Part shown: positions 25,484-35,487 of the stretch, piece after piece
Numbering within the stretch: the stretch's first letter is position 1
Layout of the letters: every line of letters starts with the position of its first letter
Position numbers and translations under genes: made by a program
The notes under the pieces: generated by a model
Told to the model about the DNA's origin: nothing
The model's database searches: none
Seen by the model: only the letters and a program-made list of their open reading frames with translations
Assembly: GCA_028356125.1 (NCBI GenBank)
Contig: JAOMTZ010000012.1
Location: 1 to 54,958, forward strand
Reading direction: 5' to 3'
Origin: Candidatus Poseidoniaceae archaeon
GTDB lineage: Archaea > Thermoplasmatota > Poseidoniia > Poseidoniales > Poseidoniaceae
DNA: 54,958 nucleotides

Positions 25484-27778
25484 ATGTCTGTCAGGAAGAG
25501 CACCAGGGCAACCACTCCCCCCGACAATAATAAACTCAAAATCAGTAAGCCAAAATCAATCGCTGCTGGTATACCAGCTGCTACATCCTCGATGTTGCAT
25601 GGACTGACGCGTATGGGGGTTACAAAGACAATAAAGACACTAACAACAGTCAATCAGTCGGAAGGTTTCGATTGCCCAGGCTGTGCTTGGCCCGACCCAG
25701 AACATTCCACAATGTTCGAGTTTTGCGAGAATGGTGCAAAAGCCGTAGCGGATGAATCCATGAAAGCAAAGGTCACACCGGAATTCTTCTCAAAGAATGA
25801 TATTCAGTTTTTATCAGAGCAAAGTGATTTCTGGCTTAACAAACAAGGCAGAATATCTCATCCAGTAATACTGAGAGAGGGAATGAATCATTATGAGCCA
25901 TTGTCATGGGATGAGGCCATAGGTATTATTTCAGACAACATAAGAGACAGTAATGATGCCAATAAGTCAATATTTTACACATCTGGCCGTACATCAAATG
26001 AAGCAGCATTCATGTACCAATTGTTTGCAAGGACTCTCGGCACCAATAATATGCCTGATTGCTCTAATATGTGCCATGAATCTAGCGGCCAAGGATTGGG
26101 AGAAACGATAGGGATTGGCAAAGGCACTGTCAGTTTAGACGATTTCAATCATTCTGATTTGATATTAGTAATTGGCCAAAACCCCGGTACTAATCACCCG
26201 CGGATGTTAACCGCTCTAAGAGACGCAAAGAGGAAAGGAGCATCTATAATCCACGTTAATCCACTGCCAGAAACAGGCTTAGTTAGATTCAAGCACCCTC
26301 AGGATTACATGAAATTATCATTCGGTAGTGAACAACTTGCAGATATGCATCTACAGGTTAAGATTGGTGGCGATGCAGCATTAATGCATGGTTTAATGAA
26401 AATTCAGATTGAATTAGATGCCTTAGATCATGACTTTATCAAAAACTCAACAAAAGGGTTCGATTCTGTAGTTGAGGCGGTGAATGAAACAAAATGGAAG
26501 GATATCGAATCCGATACCGGTTTGACTAGATTCCAAATCGAAAAGGCTGGACGAATTATTGCTAAATCGAAAGCATCGATTGCATGTTGGGCGATGGGAT
26601 TAACACAACATCGAAATGGAGTTGCAGTTATTCAAGAGGTATCCAATCTTATGCTCATGGGAGGTCACATTGGTCGAAAGGGTGCAGGACTTTGTCCGGT
26701 AAGAGGGCATTCAAATGTTCAAGGTGATCGAACTGTAGGAATCTGGGAAAGACCATCTGAAGAGTTCTTACAACGATTGGATGATGCTTGTGACATCACT
26801 AGTCCAAGAGAGCACGGGGTTGATGTTGTTGAAGCGATATCACAAATGCGAAAGGGCGGGGCTAATCTCTTCATGTGCATGGGTGGTAACTTTATTTCTG
26901 CAACACCGGATACTGAAGCTACTGCTGAAGGCCTGAGAAAGGTGAAATTAACCGTACAGGTTTCAACCAAATTAAACAGATCACATTTAGTAACCGGGGA
27001 GACAGCGATAATATTGCCATGTCTTGGTAGAACTGAATTAGATGTCCAGAAAGACGGCAAACAATTTGTTACTGTTGAAAACTCAATGGGGATTGTACAC
27101 ACATCCAAGGGTAATCTAAAACCCCCTAGTGTTTCACTAAAAAGCGAGCCTTGGATAGTTGCTGCAATAGCAAATAGTTCCCTTGATGGCGGAAGAGATT
27201 GGATGAAACTTGCTGAAAATTATGATAACATCAGAGAATTGATGAGTAAGGCATTGGCTGGCTTTGAAGATTATAACCAGCGAGTTAGAACCCCGAATGG
27301 TTTCGCATTACCAAACCCGCCACGTGATTCTCGTTCATTTAATACTCCGGATAATAAGGCACATTTTGTAGCCCACAAATTACCAGATGTTAGCATTCCA
27401 AATGATAGATTTGTAATGATGACAATTAGATCACATGACCAGTACAACACTACTATTTACGACCTTCATGATAGATATCGCGGAATACATGGGAATCGAA
27501 GAATCGTATTGATGAATGCAACTGACATGATTGAACGTGGTTGGAAATCCAGGCACATCGTCGATATCATTTCACACTTCGAGGGCGAGGAAAGAAGAAG
27601 TGATGGATGGAGGTTGGTTGCCTATGACATCCCAAGAGGAAATATAGCCACTTATTTCCCAGAAGCAAACGTACTTGTGCCACTAAAATCGACAGCTGTC
27701 AAATCGAATACTCCTACGTCTAAATGGATAATATGCAGCCTCCTAGAACCCGGTACACGGATTTCTGAGGAGGAGTGA
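25484..27778 (+). CDS. Formate dehydrogenase-like molybdopterin oxidoreductase (FdhF/YdeP type)
   Basis: 764 residues from ATG 25484. The N-terminal region carries DCPGCAWPDP (Cys 64 and 67) but lacks the four-Cys Fe4S4 motif of classical FdhF, as in YdeP-type enzymes. The molybdopterin domains show FYTSGRTSNEAAFMYQLFAR, the active-site-like SNMCHESSGQGLG (Cys197 where FdhF has selenocysteine), VIGQNPGTNHPRM, a PVRGHSNVQGDRTVG segment and a C-terminal dinucleotide-binding domain. With fdhD upstream, formate or a related small compound is a likely substrate, but this subfamily is poorly characterised and no partner subunit is adjacent. Confidence 0.88.
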   Translation: MSVRKSTRATTPPDNNKLKISKPKSIAAGIPAATSSMLHGLTRMGVTKTIKTLTTVNQSEGFDCPGCAWPDPEHSTMFEFCENGAKAVADESMKAKVTPEFFSKNDIQFLSEQSDFWLNKQGRISHPVILREGMNHYEPLSWDEAIGIISDNIRDSNDANKSIFYTSGRTSNEAAFMYQLFARTLGTNNMPDCSNMCHESSGQGLGETIGIGKGTVSLDDFNHSDLILVIGQNPGTNHPRMLTALRDAKRKGASIIHVNPLPETGLVRFKHPQDYMKLSFGSEQLADMHLQVKIGGDAALMHGLMKIQIELDALDHDFIKNSTKGFDSVVEAVNETKWKDIESDTGLTRFQIEKAGRIIAKSKASIACWAMGLTQHRNGVAVIQEVSNLMLMGGHIGRKGAGLCPVRGHSNVQGDRTVGIWERPSEEFLQRLDDACDITSPREHGVDVVEAISQMRKGGANLFMCMGGNFISATPDTEATAEGLRKVKLTVQVSTKLNRSHLVTGETAIILPCLGRTELDVQKDGKQFVTVENSMGIVHTSKGNLKPPSVSLKSEPWIVAAIANSSLDGGRDWMKLAENYDNIRELMSKALAGFEDYNQRVRTPNGFALPNPPRDSRSFNTPDNKAHFVAHKLPDVSIPNDRFVMMTIRSHDQYNTTIYDLHDRYRGIHGNRRIVLMNATDMIERGWKSRHIVDIISHFEGEERRSDGWRLVAYDIPRGNIATYFPEANVLVPLKSTAVKSNTPTSKWIICSLLEPGTRISEEE

Positions 27779-29031
27779 TTTTGAAAGAAATAGGTTATTT
27801 CGAATTACTAAAGAAGAACGGTAGATTTCGTATTTTTTGGGCAGCAGCAGTCATTTCGATGATGGGCGAATGGTTCAACACAATTGCCCTGTTTACATTG
27901 ATTCTGAAATACTCTGGCTCTGAAGCAATGCTTGGTTTACTATTCACTATCAGAATGTTGGGCTTTGCGATACTACAGCCAATCACTGGATTGCTTGCAG
28001 ATAGATGGTCACGAAAATGGATAATGATAATCTCCAACTTGGCTCAAGTTGGCCTAGCATTGTGCTTCTTACTGGTCGATGGGGAAGAGGACATGTGGTG
28101 GCTAATTGGATTGTCAGGGGTAATGATGATACTTCACGGGGCATATATGACAGCAGAAAGAGCAGCATTACCCAATATTGTGGCTGAAGAAGAGTTGGCC
28201 ACGGCAAATGCATTAGATGCAGCAACATGGTCTACTGCTCTTGCAACGGGTGCATTCTTAGGTGGTATTGTTGTATCTGAATATGGCGTTAACGCTGCAT
28301 TCATCATCGATTCAATAACATTCCTTGTAGGAGCGCTCATACTACTGCCTCTCAATCTACCTCAGACTGTGAGTAAAGATATGAAAGGACCAATATTTAG
28401 CACGGCATTAAAGAATATCAAGGCAGGTTTTGTAAGATTAATTGACGAACCTAGATTGAAACGAATCGTGTTTGCAAAAACAACTTGGAACTTAGCAGGA
28501 GGTGGCCTTGCTGCTGTGTTCTTGGTGATTGCAGGTTCTAGAATGTCACCGGGCGAAATGGCGGCAGGAATTGGTCTATTTTTCATGGCTCGTGGAATAG
28601 GGACAGGGATTGGTCCGATTATTGCTAGGAAATATCTTACAAACAAAAGTAAGTGGCCTGCATTGGTAGGTATTCTTGTTTCAGTGTCTGGGTTTTTCTA
28701 TCTCATAATCGGAATTACATTATTCGATAACCTCTACTTAACAATCGTATTGATAATTCTTGCACATTCTGCTAGTGGTGCTAACTGGGTACTATCTACT
28801 ATTCTTACTCAACAATGGGTGGAAGATGAGGTCAGAGGAAGAGTATTCAGTATCGATATGTTGCTGATGTCAATTTCATTTAGCTTTAGTACATTCACAG
28901 CAGGGTGGCTTTTGAATAACACCGATCTTACTCTAAAAATGGGCATGGTATGGTTTTCATGCGCAATGATAGCCTTCGGAATTATCTTCACCATGTGGAG
29001 ACCTGGTAATCAAGAAAGGCAGACTGTGTGA
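27775..29031 (+). CDS. Major facilitator superfamily transporter
   Basis: 418 residues with about 12 hydrophobic segments and MFS features: a GEWFNTIALFTLIL first helix, the loop 2-3 motif GLLADRWSRKW, and NALDAATWSTALATGAFLGG, typical of the Bacillus-type macrolide-efflux-like MFS group. A GTG start at 27775 overlaps the oxidoreductase stop (GTGA); TTG 27781 is a second option. Substrate unknown. Its last 22 bases overlap the 3' end of the convergent peptidase gene. Confidence 0.85.
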   Translation: MILKEIGYFELLKKNGRFRIFWAAAVISMMGEWFNTIALFTLILKYSGSEAMLGLLFTIRMLGFAILQPITGLLADRWSRKWIMIISNLAQVGLALCFLLVDGEEDMWWLIGLSGVMMILHGAYMTAERAALPNIVAEEELATANALDAATWSTALATGAFLGGIVVSEYGVNAAFIIDSITFLVGALILLPLNLPQTVSKDMKGPIFSTALKNIKAGFVRLIDEPRLKRIVFAKTTWNLAGGGLAAVFLVIAGSRMSPGEMAAGIGLFFMARGIGTGIGPIIARKYLTNKSKWPALVGILVSVSGFFYLIIGITLFDNLYLTIVLIILAHSASGANWVLSTILTQQWVEDEVRGRVFSIDMLLMSISFSFSTFTAGWLLNNTDLTLKMGMVWFSCAMIAFGIIFTMWRPGNQERQTV

Positions 29032-30878
29032 GTGCACACAGGTGGGTCCCAGTACATCTTCTCCTCGTGGTCGAAAATATCCAATTGAAGTGTACTACCT
29101 TCGCCTTCAGAGATTGTAACGATAGAAGACGTGGATGCTGGTAGATAATCCTCACCAGTTGAAAGTAATGAAAGCCTAATGGTATGGCCTTCTGATATCT
29201 CTGCATCTAATGCGAAGAACTCCATTTTGGCAGTAATTGTTCCAACAATTGGAGCCCAAGTTGATGACAATTCTTCTCCACCTTCGTGATACCTAAGGTC
29301 CATTATTGCATGTCCAATGTGAATACAGTTATCGCCATCACAGTCTTCTAACAGCGCATACAACTGACCACCAATTGTAGTAGTGGAAACTTCAACATGT
29401 AACCTTGGCATGCCTTGAATATACAGATCTTCTGTCAAAGGCATGCTTTGGTAAACAGGCCCAGTAGAGGCATCAGGAAGTACATTCTGGCCGCCTGACA
29501 CTCTCTCAAGTTCAGTTCCTAGAGACATTACCAATTCGGTTGTATCACTCGCAGGATATCTGTCTTCAATTCTCCAAGAACCTTGATTTGATTGTATTTC
29601 AACATGTAATTCTGGGGATCTCCCCTCGCCTTTTAGATACCAATCAAACCATTCTAACAAGTCTTGCATCCAATCGAATCGAATCATTTCGGGGAATGCT
29701 TCACCACCCCTACCCCCTAATTCTGAACGTTCGTCTAACTGTATGGCTCGATCTGGATAATCATGGTCCCATTGGCCGAAAAGACCCTTGGATTCGATAC
29801 CATTGTCCTTCAGTAAATTGATTGTTGGCACAGCCATATGCGGGTCCACATTCCAGTCATGCATACCTTGGATGAGATAGACAGAACCGCCGTAGTTCTC
29901 CAATACCCTATCGAGGAAGTATCTCTCTGCCCAATAATCTCCTGCGACTTCAGAACCAAACATCCACGCAGAAACTCCAGTCCCTGGTCCGATTATATAA
30001 TCGGGGCATAAGTTACCATAGTCTTCTTCGTCACCATCAATACCATATGAGCCGTAAACGCCATTGTGCATAATTGGGGCTCTTGCTTCAGAAGAGCCGT
30101 TTTTCCACATTAATTCCTTCACACCTATTAACCCGGATATTGGTACGATTGTTTTCAGATGTTCATTGCCGAACATTGCAGCTTGCCAAGGTGTTGAACC
30201 ATCATACGATTTACCGATCATGGCCACATTGCCATTGGACCAATCTTGGCTACCAAGCCATGACACCGCTGCATCGTTTCCTAATTGCTCTGCTGTTCCC
30301 ATCAAATCCATACAATGATTAGAACGCCCAGTTCCAGTCACGGATATTTGCGCAAATGCATAACCGTGAGGTAGGATTTGATCAATTATCATTTCCCCTA
30401 ACCAACTACCCGGTACTTCTATTGTTGGAGTTTGAACACTTGGCTCTTGAAAGTATGGGCCGAATTCTGCGATCACCGGTACTTGTACTCCTTCTGGAAC
30501 ATTTGGTCTCCAATAAGCAAGAGAAATTTTCCCATTCGGAGCGGCTCCTCCTTCTTCTATTGGTATATCGTATTCAACAAAAACATGAGTGGAATTCCAT
30601 TCGTTTTCGGTCTCCAATATCTCATAATTCCCAAATTCCATTACAAAACCATTTGACAAATTTGTAACATAATCTAGGCTGCCTCGCTCCCAAACCGGAA
30701 CTCGGATTCCGTAATCCACACTATCTGCTGCCAATGATTTATCGGCAACTTCAGTAAAGACTACTGAAACCATAAGAAATGCGATTGCCACGGCTATAGT
30801 CGCACTGGCAATACCGGTGAGAAAACGATTTTCATTATTGTCGCGAAGTAATTCCGCTTCAACTACGTCATCCTCCAT
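29010..30878 (-). CDS. Membrane-anchored X-Pro dipeptidyl-peptidase/CocE-like hydrolase (S15)
   Basis: 622 residues. An N-terminal signal anchor (TGIASATIAVAIAFLMVSVVF, about 21-41) places the enzyme outside the cell. The catalytic domain has YAFAQISVTGTGRSNHC, the nucleophile IGKSYDGST (Ser224), a LIQGMHDWNVDPH acid loop and WDHDYP carrying the histidine, followed by the C-terminal jelly-roll domain (LHVEVSTTTIGGQLYALLED). This is the S15/CocE layout. It probably removes dipeptides from external proline-containing peptides, fitting a protein-scavenging lifestyle; ester hydrolysis is an alternative. Confidence 0.87.
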   Translation of the reverse strand: MEDDVVEAELLRDNNENRFLTGIASATIAVAIAFLMVSVVFTEVADKSLAADSVDYGIRVPVWERGSLDYVTNLSNGFVMEFGNYEILETENEWNSTHVFVEYDIPIEEGGAAPNGKISLAYWRPNVPEGVQVPVIAEFGPYFQEPSVQTPTIEVPGSWLGEMIIDQILPHGYAFAQISVTGTGRSNHCMDLMGTAEQLGNDAAVSWLGSQDWSNGNVAMIGKSYDGSTPWQAAMFGNEHLKTIVPISGLIGVKELMWKNGSSEARAPIMHNGVYGSYGIDGDEEDYGNLCPDYIIGPGTGVSAWMFGSEVAGDYWAERYFLDRVLENYGGSVYLIQGMHDWNVDPHMAVPTINLLKDNGIESKGLFGQWDHDYPDRAIQLDERSELGGRGGEAFPEMIRFDWMQDLLEWFDWYLKGEGRSPELHVEIQSNQGSWRIEDRYPASDTTELVMSLGTELERVSGGQNVLPDASTGPVYQSMPLTEDLYIQGMPRLHVEVSTTTIGGQLYALLEDCDGDNCIHIGHAIMDLRYHEGGEELSSTWAPIVGTITAKMEFFALDAEISEGHTIRLSLLSTGEDYLPASTSSIVTISEGEGSTLQLDIFDHEEKMYWDPPVCTHTVCLS

Positions 30879-30957
30879 GATAAAGCCTAGAGGTGCTTAC
30901 TGATAGAAATAACGCTCACTACAACAATCAATAAGTCTGTTACTACTCCGCAAAAAT

Positions 30958-32988
30958 ATGGCAACCGGTGTTGATGCAATGCGCAACCATATCGGGGCTG
31001 GAATTCCTGCGGATTTACCTGAGCATCCTGGAATTTCTGCAGAGGTCGACCACGCACCAGCAAGGCGACAAATACTTAATCAAGATGAAAAAAGATTAGC
31101 ATTGCGTAATGCTTTGCGTTATTTCCCCGAAAACCTTCATAGTGATTTAGCATCTGAATTTGCTGCCGAATTGAATACTTATGGCCGCATTTGGATGATG
31201 CGATATAGACCTACAGAGTATGAAATCAAGTCTTACCCAATAGAAGATTATCCATCAAAATCTAAGGAAGCAGCAGCTATAATGTTGATGATACACAATA
31301 ATCTCGATGTTGATGTTGCACAATTTCCTCATGAATTGATCACCTATGGAGGAAATGGTTCTGTATTTCAGAATTGGGCACAATATAGAATGGTAATGAA
31401 ATATCTTTGTGAAATGAATGATGAACAAACTCTGGTAATGTATTCTGGGCATCCATTAGGTCTATTCCCATCATCGAAAGATGCTCCAAGAGTCGTGGTC
31501 ACCAATGGTATGGTAATCCCAAACTATTCTAGTCAAGATGATTATGATCGCATGAATACATTGGGGGTTAGTCAATACGGGCAAATGACTGCTGGCTCAT
31601 ATATGTATATTGGACCCCAGGGTATTGTCCATGGAACTACTATTACTGTCTTGAATGCTGGGCGCATGTTTTTTGGTGCAAATGAAAACCTATCAGGTAT
31701 TACATTCGTTACTTCTGGTCTTGGAGGCATGAGTGGCGCACAAGCCAAAGCAGGTGTTATCGCTGGAGCAGCATGTATTGTAAGCGAAATAAATCCACAT
31801 GCGGCTCACAAGCGTCATGAACAAGGATGGTTATCGGTAATCGCTGATTCGACTGACGATGCTATTGATCGAATGGTTGAAGCAAAACAAAATGGTGAAG
31901 CGATTTCAATTGGGCACATTGGAAATATTGTGGAACTTCTAGAAAGAATGGTTGAACGAGGAGTTAGTGTCGATTTGTTATCAGATCAAACTAGCCTACA
32001 CAACCCTTGGCAAGGCGGATATTACCCCGTGACACTGTCATTTGAGGATGGTAAAAAGATGATGTCGGCAAATCCTGAACAATTCAGAGTTGAAGTTCAG
32101 AATACTCTGCGTAGGCATGCGGCTGCGGTTAACAACCTAGTGTCGGCTGGAACATATTTCTGGGATTACGGCAATGCATTTTTGTTGGAAGCGTCTAGAG
32201 CTGGCGCTGATGTCATGAATAAAGACGGTAGTGGATTTAGGTATCCAAGTTATGTTGAAGACATAATGGGGCCGATGTGTTTCGATTATGGATTCGGCCC
32301 ATTTAGGTGGGTTTGTGCATCAGGAAACCCTGATGATTTACAGGTAACTGATAAAATCGCTTCAGAGGTCTTATCAGCAATGGCTAAAGATTCACCAAAT
32401 GAAATCAAACAACAAATGTTGGATAACGTAAGATGGATTGAACAGGCTTCGGAAAATAAGATGGTTGTTGGTAGCCAAGCTCGAATCCTATATGCTGACG
32501 CTGACGGCAGGAAGATGATCGCTAAAGCCTTCAACGATGCTATATCATCTGGAATGATTAGTGGGCCTGTGATACTTGGAAGAGATCATCATGATGTTTC
32601 GGGAACAGATTCACCATACCGGGAAACTGCTAATATCAGAGACGGTTCAATGTTTACTGCAGATATGGCCGTACAGAACTTTGTAGGAGATTCGTTCAGA
32701 GGAGCCACTTGGATTAGTTTACACAACGGCGGCGGAGTAGGCTGGGGTGAAGTGATTAATGGAGGATTTGGGATGCTAATCGATGGCAGTGCTGAAAGCG
32801 AGAAAAAACTTCTATCAATGCTTGATTGGGATGTTAACAATGGTGTTTCGAGGCGAGCATGGGCGCGCAATGATGGCGCCATTTATGCCATTAAGCGCGC
32901 TATGGAACGTAACCCCAACCTAAGAGTTACATTGCCTAACATTGCCGCAGACAAACTCATTGACTCGATGTTTACTGGTGATGAATAA
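30958..32988 (+). CDS. hutU: Urocanate hydratase, long (animal-like) form
   Basis: Hydrates urocanate to imidazolonepropionate using bound NAD+, second step of histidine degradation. 676 residues against about 550-560 for the common bacterial HutU; the length and the N-terminal part (LALRNALRYFPENLH, AAAIMLMIHNNLD) match the long form known from animals. NAD-binding and active-site blocks are present: ITYGGNGSVFQNW, MYSGHPLGLFPSS, TSGLGGMSGAQAKAG, DHHDVSGTDSPYRET. ATG 30958 is the start. hutH begins on the last base of its stop codon (TAATG). Confidence 0.95.
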   Translation: MATGVDAMRNHIGAGIPADLPEHPGISAEVDHAPARRQILNQDEKRLALRNALRYFPENLHSDLASEFAAELNTYGRIWMMRYRPTEYEIKSYPIEDYPSKSKEAAAIMLMIHNNLDVDVAQFPHELITYGGNGSVFQNWAQYRMVMKYLCEMNDEQTLVMYSGHPLGLFPSSKDAPRVVVTNGMVIPNYSSQDDYDRMNTLGVSQYGQMTAGSYMYIGPQGIVHGTTITVLNAGRMFFGANENLSGITFVTSGLGGMSGAQAKAGVIAGAACIVSEINPHAAHKRHEQGWLSVIADSTDDAIDRMVEAKQNGEAISIGHIGNIVELLERMVERGVSVDLLSDQTSLHNPWQGGYYPVTLSFEDGKKMMSANPEQFRVEVQNTLRRHAAAVNNLVSAGTYFWDYGNAFLLEASRAGADVMNKDGSGFRYPSYVEDIMGPMCFDYGFGPFRWVCASGNPDDLQVTDKIASEVLSAMAKDSPNEIKQQMLDNVRWIEQASENKMVVGSQARILYADADGRKMIAKAFNDAISSGMISGPVILGRDHHDVSGTDSPYRETANIRDGSMFTADMAVQNFVGDSFRGATWISLHNGGGVGWGEVINGGFGMLIDGSAESEKKLLSMLDWDVNNGVSRRAWARNDGAIYAIKRAMERNPNLRVTLPNIAADKLIDSMFTGDE

Positions 32989-34529
32989 TGGGGAGTATAA
33001 AATTAGACGGTAATACTCTGAGCCCAACAGAGATTGTATTGGTTTCACGAGGTGAAAAGGTCGAAGTTGCATCAGATGCTTGGCCTAAAGTAAAGGCGGC
33101 GAGGGATGTTGTAGAGGGAATTCTTAAGCGTGGAGAAACGGTTTATGGCATCAATACTGGATTCGGCGCTCTAGTTAGCGAAAATATTTCGCCTGCAGAT
33201 TTAGCTGCACTTCAAGTGAACCTCATTCGATCTCATGCTTGCGCAGTAGGCGAACCTATGTCTATACAAGATACTAGAGCAATGATGTGTGTTAGAGCGA
33301 ATTCTTTGGTCAAAGGGTGCTCAGGCATTCAACGAACAGTAATAGAACAAATTATTTCTTACCTCAACAATGACATTATTCCAGTAGTTCCCAGAATTGG
33401 TTCATTAGGAGCATCGGGTGACTTGGCGCCTTTGTCGCATATGGCATTGGCATTGATTGGTGAGGGTGAAGTGTGGAGTGACGGCGCTGCGATTCCAACA
33501 ACTGATTTGCTAAAGCAAAATGGACTAATACCAGTTGATTTGGCAGCAAAGGATGGATTGTCATTGATTAACGGTACTAGTCAAATGTGTTCATTCCTAG
33601 TTAATGTCGAAAATCAATTATCGAGTCTTATACCACTAGCAGATCTAATTGCTTGTGTATCGATGGAAGCACGAAAATGTTCAATCAAACCCATGGATTC
33701 TAGAGTGCATCAAGCAAGGCCTCACCATGGACAATCACTGGTTGCCGAAAGAATCACCAAAGTAATGTCGGAATCTCCGATTTTGAAGTCGCATGCTGAT
33801 TGCGATAGAGTTCAAGATGCGTATTCATTCAGATGTATACCTCAAGTACATGGTGCGGTTCTTGAAAGATTCAGAAACCTGTCATCAACTCTAGCTATTG
33901 AAGTAAACAGCGCTACTGATAACCCTTTAATTTTCCCAAACCTTTCAAACCCGGGTCATGATGAAGTAATTAGCCAAGGTAATTTCCATGGAGAGGTTCT
34001 GGCACTTGCTGCTGACGGGATGTCGCACGCACTGTTTGAACTTGGACACATAAGTGAAAGAAGAATTGATCAAATGGTAGACCCATCTCGTAATGATTTA
34101 CCACCGTTTTTAGCCGTCAACTCAGGGTTAGAATCTGGTATGATGATTGTACATTATGTTGCAGCAGCTGCTTTGGCCGAGATGCATGGTAGAACTATGC
34201 CTCGTTCAGCGTTTTCAACACCTACCTCTGGGGGACAGGAAGATCATGTTTCCATGGGCGCAACTGCTTGTTGGAACTTGTTGCAAACATGCAAACATCT
34301 GTCACAAGTTCTATCTTGTGAATTAATTATTGCATGTGAAGCATTAGAATACAGGGATTACGAACCTGCTGAACATGTCAAATCACTCTACAGGCTGGTG
34401 AGAAGTGTTTGCGGTCCATTGACAGAAGATAGATCGACTTCGAAAGAGATTGAGATTGTTGCTGAAAAACTAACCGAGGGCGGCTGGTTGGCAAGAATTG
34501 AGGCAGAATGCGGACGCCTACCTAGATGA
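32988..34529 (+). CDS. hutH: Histidine ammonia-lyase
   Basis: Deaminates histidine to urocanate, the first step of the pathway. 513 residues, normal for the family. The self-forming MIO cofactor triad Ala-Ser-Gly is at residues 142-144 in GSLGASGDLAPLSHM; other marks are YGINTGFGALVSE near residue 53, INGTSQMCSF, QDAYSFRCIPQVHGA and SATDNPLIF. Coupled to hutU by a TAATG overlap. Its end overlaps by eight bases with the convergent DUF835 gene. Confidence 0.96.
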   Translation: MGSIKLDGNTLSPTEIVLVSRGEKVEVASDAWPKVKAARDVVEGILKRGETVYGINTGFGALVSENISPADLAALQVNLIRSHACAVGEPMSIQDTRAMMCVRANSLVKGCSGIQRTVIEQIISYLNNDIIPVVPRIGSLGASGDLAPLSHMALALIGEGEVWSDGAAIPTTDLLKQNGLIPVDLAAKDGLSLINGTSQMCSFLVNVENQLSSLIPLADLIACVSMEARKCSIKPMDSRVHQARPHHGQSLVAERITKVMSESPILKSHADCDRVQDAYSFRCIPQVHGAVLERFRNLSSTLAIEVNSATDNPLIFPNLSNPGHDEVISQGNFHGEVLALAADGMSHALFELGHISERRIDQMVDPSRNDLPPFLAVNSGLESGMMIVHYVAAAALAEMHGRTMPRSAFSTPTSGGQEDHVSMGATACWNLLQTCKHLSQVLSCELIIACEALEYRDYEPAEHVKSLYRLVRSVCGPLTEDRSTSKEIEIVAEKLTEGGWLARIEAECGRLPR

Positions 34530-35391
34530 GTTCATCTATACGGGACTCTATTGCACCCAGGCCAGTTAATTGACGTACCCTAAATCGCATTTTTGTTACT
34601 TCGGAAACGTAACCTCTTTCCATTAAAATATCGAGTCTGTTATCAAGTTCAACAGCCCACCGGACTTTATCTTCAACAGATTTGTAAATCTCATATCCTC
34701 TGTCATCGGATTGTTGGAATAATGCTGGTTCTGCTGAAGATACATCCAAACCCATACGCCTCCACTGAAGAATTCTTCTTCTTACAACGTCCACAGAATA
34801 TCCTTCTCGCGGTATTCTTACTAAGAAGGAGAGAGAACTAGTGTGTTCTGATTCATCTAGTGTTTCTTCTTTGATATTTTCAGTAGTAGTTTCATTGCCT
34901 TCTAATTCGATAATATTGGATTCGACCTTTTTTGGGATTACCCAGAAAGGGGCTTCTCTTTGCCATTGTGAATACTGAACTGGGTTCAAAACATCACCTG
35001 CTACAACTAGTAGTAGCGCCCATGGTTTACGATGCAATGAATCTTTAAGCCGCATTACAAGGTTGAGTACATCTGAAAATCCATGAATTGAAATTAGCCA
35101 TTCAATACCTTCGATTACCGCGAGTCCTGTGTGATTTTCAAGCCGCTTTGAAACCAAGTCGTAAATTTGGTCCAATGATGGCTGAATCGCGCCACTTACA
35201 TCTTGTGATGTCACCCAATATGCTTCAACTTTATCCAAATCCACATGCTCTAGTAGGCGCCGCTGCGGCAGCCTAGAAAGTAGCAACACATGTCCCTCGT
35301 CCCTCATTGAAGAGGCGTCAACAAATGCTAGCATTTCGTCTTGGGATACAAGATCCAATGTGTGTGCGTATCCCATCTCTAAATCGCTCAT
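34522..35391 (-). CDS. DUF835-type protein
   Basis: 289 residues. The N-terminal ~170 fit DUF835: HVLLLSRLPQRRLLEHVDL, AYWVTSQDVSGAIQP, then GLAVIEGIEWLISIHGFSDVLNLVMRL and a WALLLVVAGD strand, a RecA/KaiC-like alpha/beta core without a Walker A motif. The C-terminal ~110 residues are helical and charged (VRRRILQWRRMGLDVSS, VTKMRFRVRQLTGLG), perhaps a small winged-helix-like or dimerisation region. DUF835 is common in Thermoplasmatota and sometimes linked to signalling; the function here is unknown. No TM segment. Confidence 0.68.
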   Translation of the reverse strand: MSDLEMGYAHTLDLVSQDEMLAFVDASSMRDEGHVLLLSRLPQRRLLEHVDLDKVEAYWVTSQDVSGAIQPSLDQIYDLVSKRLENHTGLAVIEGIEWLISIHGFSDVLNLVMRLKDSLHRKPWALLLVVAGDVLNPVQYSQWQREAPFWVIPKKVESNIIELEGNETTTENIKEETLDESEHTSSLSFLVRIPREGYSVDVVRRRILQWRRMGLDVSSAEPALFQQSDDRGYEIYKSVEDKVRWAVELDNRLDILMERGYVSEVTKMRFRVRQLTGLGAIESRIDELI

Positions 35392-35487
35392 CCGTAGACC
35401 TCATAGCACCTGGCTATGTAGCCCGTAGCGCTTCAAGTCCATGAACCATTATATCGTTTGTTGAACTGGCAATAGTTGGTGGCGGCA

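Noticed and set aside
27766-27781. GAGGAGGAG as a Shine-Dalgarno site for the MFS gene
   Set aside because: It is the Glu-Glu-Glu end of the oxidoreductase and is badly spaced for the GTG start; coincidence is as likely.
30064-30667. Cluster of plus-strand ORFs (82-103 codons) opposite the S15 peptidase
   Set aside because: All are antisense to a well-supported gene and show no protein family features.
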